Source of the DNA: Nemertoderma westbladi
Taxonomy: Eukaryota; Xenacoelomorpha; Nemertodermatida; Nemertodermatidae
Assembly (NCBI GenBank): GCA_032718475.1
Contig: JAUCBJ010002733.1
Span: 1-47,198, forward strand
Reading direction: 5' to 3'
DNA: 47,198 nucleotides
Shown here: positions 33,801-39,800 of the stretch, piece after piece
How positions within the stretch are numbered: the stretch's first letter is position 1
Layout: the number at the start of each line of letters is the position of its first letter
Program-made: the position numbers and the translations under genes
Notes under the pieces: generated by a model
What the model saw: the letters and a program-made list of their open reading frames with translations, nothing else
Told to the model about the DNA's origin: nothing
Database searches by the model: none

Positions 33801-36800
33801 TTGATTAATAAATAACTGAGATATCGCTCTGGACACACACACACACACACACACACACTAACACACACACACACACACATTACGGTAATAATGGTCACTT
33901 ATGTCAAGGACCGTGAACCAATATATAATAATATATATCAATATAATATAATAATCAATATATAGTATATAAAAAAATTTCGTCAACTACAGTATGTAAG
34001 GAGTTAGGACAATTGCCACAGTCCCACTGTATCAACAACAAGTGTATCACAGCTTCAATACAACATACCGATTATACAGTAGTATAGATGCATACTGTAT
34101 ACTGGTCAAGTACAGTTATGTTGTTTTGATTAATTGGGTGTGTGTAGTTTTCCATTTTGTGCCCTATTGCTATGACCCTAACTGTGCTGATTTCCTTTAA
34201 TTTGTAGTCTCCATCCCGATATGGATGATAACTGTGCTGATTTCCTTTGGTTTGTAGTCTCCATTCAGATATGTACACTAACTATGCTGATTTCCTTTGG
34301 TTTGTAATCTCCATCCTGATATGGACATTAACTGTGTTTGGTTTGTAGTCTCCATCTCGATATGGATGCTAATTGCTAACTCAGTGTGATCAGCTGATTT
34401 CATTTAGTTTGCAGTCTCTATCCCGATATGGACACTAACCTGTGCTGATTTCCTTTAGTTTGCAGTCGCTGTCCCGATGTGGATGCTAGCTGTGCTGATT
34501 TCCTTTGGTTTGTATTCTCCATCCCGATATGGATGCTAACTGTGCTAATTTCCTTTGGTTTGTAGTCTCCATCATGATATGTACAGATGTACTGATGTAT
34601 GCTAACTTTGCTACTGTAATTTCCTTTGGTTTGTAGTCTCCATCCCAATATGGATGCTAAATGTGCTGATTTCCTTTAGATTGAAGTCTCCATCCCGATA
34701 TGGACACTAACTGTGCTGATTTCCTTTAGTTTGTAGTCTCGGTCCCTATATGGATGCTAGCTGTGATGATTTCCTTTGGTTTGTAGTCTCCATCCCGATA
34801 TGGATGCTAACTGTGCTGATTCCTTTAGTTTGTAGTCTCGGTGCCTATATGGATGCTAGCTGTGATGATTTCCTTTGGTTTGTAGTCTCCATCCCGATAT
34901 GGATGCTAACTGTGCTGATTCCATTAGGTTGTAGTCTCCATCCCAATATGGATGCTAAATGTGCTGATTTCCTTTAGATTGAAGTCTCCATCCCGATATG
35001 GACACTAACTGTGCTGATTTCCTTTAGTTTGTAGTCTCGGTCCCTATATGGATGCTAGCTGTGATGATTTCCTTTGGTTTGTAGACTCCACCCCGATATG
35101 GATGCTAACTGTGCTGATTTCCTTTAGTTTGTAGTCTCCGTCCCGACATGGATGTTAGCTGTGCTGATTTATTTTAGTTAGTGCTTTCCGACTCGATATG
35201 GATGATAACTGTGCTGATTACTTTAGGTTGTAGTCTCCATCCCAATATGGATGCTAAATGTGCTGATTTCCTTTAGATTGAAGTCTCCATCCCGATATGG
35301 ACACTAACTGTGCTGATTTCCTTTAGTTTGTAGTCTCGGTCCCTATATGGATGCTAGCTGTGATGATTTCCTTTGGTTTGTAGTCTCCATCCCGATATGG
35401 ATGCTAACTGTGCTGATTTCCTTTAGTTTGTAGTCCCCATCACGATATGGATGCTAACTGTGCTGATTTCCTTTAGTTTGTAGTCTCCATCCCGATATGG
35501 ATGCTAGCTGTGCTGATTTCCTTTGGTTTGTAGTCTCCGTCCCGATATGGATGCTAACTGTGCTGATTTCCTTTAGTATGTAGTCTCCATACCGATATGG
35601 ATGATAACTGTGCTGATTTCCTTTAGTTTGTAGTCTCCATACCGATATGGATGATAACTGTGCTGATTTCCTTTGCTTTGTATTAGTTTGTAGTCTCCAT
35701 CATGATATGTATGCTAACTTTGCTACTGTAATTTCCTTTGGTTTGTAGTCTCCACCACGACATGGATGTTAGCTGTGCTGATTTATTTTAGTTTGTGCTT
35801 TCCGACCTGATATGGATGCTAACTGAGCTGATTTCCTTTGGTTTGTAGTCTCCATCCCTACATGGATGCTAACTCTGCTGATTTATTTCAGTTTGTCCTT
35901 TCCGACCCGATATGGATGATAACTGTGAAGGATGGGCTGCGGCTGGAGAATGCACTGCTAACCCTCGCTACATGTATAACTACTGCCAGGTCAGCTGTAA
36001 CTACTGTGACAACCAAGGGAGCTGCATAGAGCAACCGGATATTGGTCCCGAGTGTGATGGATGGGCAGCGGTTGGTGATTGCACTAACAACCCGAGTTAC
36101 ATGTATCAACACTGTCAAACTGCTTGTAACAAATGTAACGATGGTATAGGTGAGAGTTACTTTCTTATATTAATGAATGTGTGAAATTAAATTGTATACT
36201 CTACAGTATAGCAAAAAAAACACTGTATACTATACGAAGATTTAAATTATTAAGAAGATTTAGGCCCGGTTTCTCAAAACTCACTTACTTAAATTGGGCA
36301 CTTAAACTAAGTGTTTTGTTTCTAAGTGCCCCTTAAATTTATTTGCAGTTTCTCAAAACTTAAATGGCCATTTAAAATTTCACATTTAAGGGATTACTTA
36401 AGGGGGGGGGGGGGGGGGGGGGTATACCCCCCCATGAACCTTTTTTTTTTAAATGGCTATCAATTAGTGTTAAATGATAATATTGCTATGCTCATGGTCA
36501 ACCACTGTATGGAAGGCCAAATAGCCTTTATAGTAAAATTTGAAAATGTATAGCCTCCACCTAGCGGCTGGCGGCGGAATTAAAGATTTCACTAAAATTG
36601 CTACTAGTTTCTCAATTTTGGTCCAAATTTCTTGAAATCAACTTTTTTGGACTCAGCGTGATCGACTCTACAAAACTTATCTTATAGAATTTCTAATTAG
36701 CCATTTTTATTTTAATTAATTAACTTAATTAATTAATTATCATATTTTTAATTAAAATTGGCTAATTAGAAAAAATTGTAATATTTATCAAAATTCCATA

Positions 36801-39800
36801 AGATAACTTTTAAAGAGCTTCCAAAGCTCGTTCGAATGAGCCATAAATGAAGAAAATTGGTTAAAAAATGACGGAGGAGTAGTAATTTGAAAATGAAAAA
36901 TGTCCGAGAAAATGCCCTTCAAAGTTTAAACCGTCCTGCCAAAATTGGCTGTCTGTGTTCTGGTTGGTTAATTATTTCCGGCACGAAGGATGTACACCAA
37001 CGAGCTAAAAAGTTCATTAAGGGGATTTTCGGGGTCGCTGATTTCATTTCCGGTGTCAGTTTTAATTTTTGGTGGAATCTTTTGTTCCAGTAGTTATAAA
37101 TAGACATTGACGAAAATCGAGAGTAAACAACATCAAACTCAATCCACTACAAATCAGATCGTGGCGCAAATTGACCGTAAGTGAAAATAGTGATCTTCAG
37201 CGAAAATTGAATTTAAGTGAAATAATGTTGTAACTTTAACTTTAATGTAACAATTTTCCGTATATACAAGACGTTGGCTTGCTGGGAAGGCCCATTACAC
37301 AAACTACGCATTGTAATTGTTTTGGTTAGAAAACACCGTCACTGTAACCTGCTCCATTATTCCCTTAATGTTTTTAATTAAATAAAATTAACTTTTCAAA
37401 CCCACTAAAATGTATTTTGTGTTTGTGGTCATTTTGCACTATTGACTCCTACATTCCTACAAGTATATAACGATACTGAATTTTATTGAGTTCTACTGAG
37501 CGACTACTCGGCATTTTAAATCGTCTTTGAAATATTGGCAAGAGATCCGTAGATCCGTAATCATTTTCAATTTTTTTATTAGCTATTTTTTATGCAGATT
37601 TTGGAGTAATTGATGTTCTAGAACATCCCGCGGCAAAAATATATAGATTTTTTATGGTAGCTATTATTCTTGGTATAGCTAGCAAAAATTATTTTATTGA
37701 ACTAGTGGGGAGGAGTACCGGTACGGAACTAGTGGGCCGGCGGGATTAAGGAACCAGTGCTCAGACGGATGAGCACAAAACAAAGACCCAATTATAAAGA
37801 CCTGCCTAATCTTGTAACATGTGTTAACTTTCGTTTATTGTTTTTGTTCCCCAATACGCCTTTGCAACCTGCCCCTTTACTTACCTGCTCCTTTAAATGG
37901 GACCTAACGCTCTTTGGGACCTAACGCTCTTTGGGACCTAACGCGACATTACCTCTTTCTTTCTAAAGTCTTGGGTGTTTGTTTTGTACTCACAAGTGCT
38001 CAGACGTAATAAAAATACATTAAATTGATCTTCCATTCACATATGATCATATTTAACTGATTGAACTGTTGGCTACAGGTAACTACTGAACTAAACTTTC
38101 AGTTTAGGATAAATTTCACTTTAAATAATTAAAGTGGTCACTTAGTTACTGTAAGTGCCCGTTATCTTTTTATGAGAAACAAGAATTAACTTAAACTAAG
38201 TGGCCATTTAACAAAGTGGGCATTTAAAATTATTAAGTGGCCAATTTAGGATAAGTGGGCACTTAGTTTGAGAAACCGGGCCATTATATTTATCTAAATA
38301 TAGCTCCAAGTAAAAAATTTATCGGACACATCAGTTGAATCCTAAATTGAACTAAATTCGACCTAAACGTGTTATTAACTATTTATTTTACAAAAAGAAA
38401 GTACTATTTTTTTGTCCGACTTTTTCGTCCATATTCTACTATTTCGAGGAAATGCGGATTAAAAAGAGGACAAAAAAATGGTTTATTTTTGTAGAAGATG
38501 TTGTTTTCTTTTAAAATTTCACCTTTTCTCCGCAAAAATGCGGACAAAAAATACATTTTGTCCAAAATCAAACCACATTTAGAATATACTAATATTAATT
38601 ATGAATTAATTAAATACAATTATTGGAAGTTGAAGTCACACTGATCACCACTAGCTACCATTTAATATTTCTTTAAAATATACCTTTTTGAATTAGAAGT
38701 AACTAAGTTATCGCAAATTTGATGTCAATTCTGCACCATTGTGTAATAAAATAATACTAGCTACTATTAATTAGCTATACTGTGTTAGTGAAGGTGATAT
38801 TCCATAACGTTAATCAAATAATCTTAACAAAAATTTGATTAACTTGTTCAAAGGATCCTACAACTAATCATTTTAATGCTAAATTTATTAATAATTACAA
38901 TCGTAATTACTTATCTTGAATAAATACAGTAATGCGATAATACAGTAATGTAATGACATCAACAGAAAAATCTTCTAGATCGTTGATTGGATAAATATTT
39001 ATTACCGAATTTTTGGAATTTTGATTGGATAATCAATCTTTTATTCTTAAATAGTTACTTTTTCGCTCGAATTTAAACCAAAATCGGGAGAAAAATTTGC
39101 ACTTTTTTTCCCTAAGGAAAAAAGTAACCCAGAGGATTGCATTGATTTTAGTTTTTCCCCGGCGAAAAAGTAAAATAAAATATCTTTGGTGGAATTTCAT
39201 AAATTTTATTAAATGTGTTCAAAGAGCATTGACGTAGAAAATGTTTGCACGTAATTTGAGCAAAATCCATTCGCACACTCAAAAGTTATGGCAAATTCGG
39301 TGTCTGCGCGGCGACTCCAAAACGTAACTCAATATCAAATATTGGTTTATGTTGTTATGGTTCTCTAGTTACGTAATAAATATTCGAGAACACTAAATTA
39401 TTTAACATTGAGTAAGGCAACATCAGGAGTTGAAGAGTACAGTAATTGAAATGCAGTAATTATGGAAGCAATATACTGTAGTAAAATACTACAGTTCAAT
39501 TTATATTGTAACTCTATAGAGTTACAATATAAATTGAACTGTAGTCATAGTGAAAAAAACGTTCTACTTTTTCTCAGATCTAATAAATAATTATTATGTC
39601 CGCATTTTTGAGGATAAAAAGGTGAATTTTTAAAAGAACATTTATGATTATAAATCGGATAAATTGTCAATGAGTTAAATGTCGTGCTAACAGGTAGTTT
39701 TTCAAGATATCTCGTTCCCTCTCCCCCTTTTCCTCCCCAACTCCTCCTATATTTTATAATATATTTCTATGTTTTAGTTTGCATTGAATTGCCTGACGCA

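Larger units (their letters stand above)
29187..35891 (+). other. Intron 8 (6.7 kb)
   Basis: It starts GTTAGC and ends TTTATTTCAG. In order it holds a (TA/TTA)n stretch at 29205-29300, LINE relics, the minus copy of the 164-bp-repeat element, a hairpin plus minisatellite, and more LINE relics. Next come a zone dense in ACCGGT/AGGCCT words (32940-33500) and a (CA)n microsatellite (33832-33880). The 50-bp splice-acceptor array ends the intron. Confidence 0.75.
36150..39777 (+). other. Intron 9 (3.6 kb)
   Basis: It runs from GTGAGA to GTTTTAG. It contains the transposon-like element 36263-38282 and the palindrome 39488-39545. The rest (38283-39487) is AT-rich without gene signals. Confidence 0.75.

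Noticed and set aside
33614-33898. 94-codon minus-strand frame with Val/Cys repeats
   Set aside because: Its start is the (AC)n microsatellite read as codons, and the rest looks like a dispersed repeat without a domain.
34418-34977. Frames of about 75 codons on both strands in the 50-bp array
   Set aside because: They come from the tandem unit and shift frame with each 50-bp step. They do not represent proteins.
36887-37093. 68-codon frame inside the Harbinger-like element
   Set aside because: Too short and without any transposase motif.
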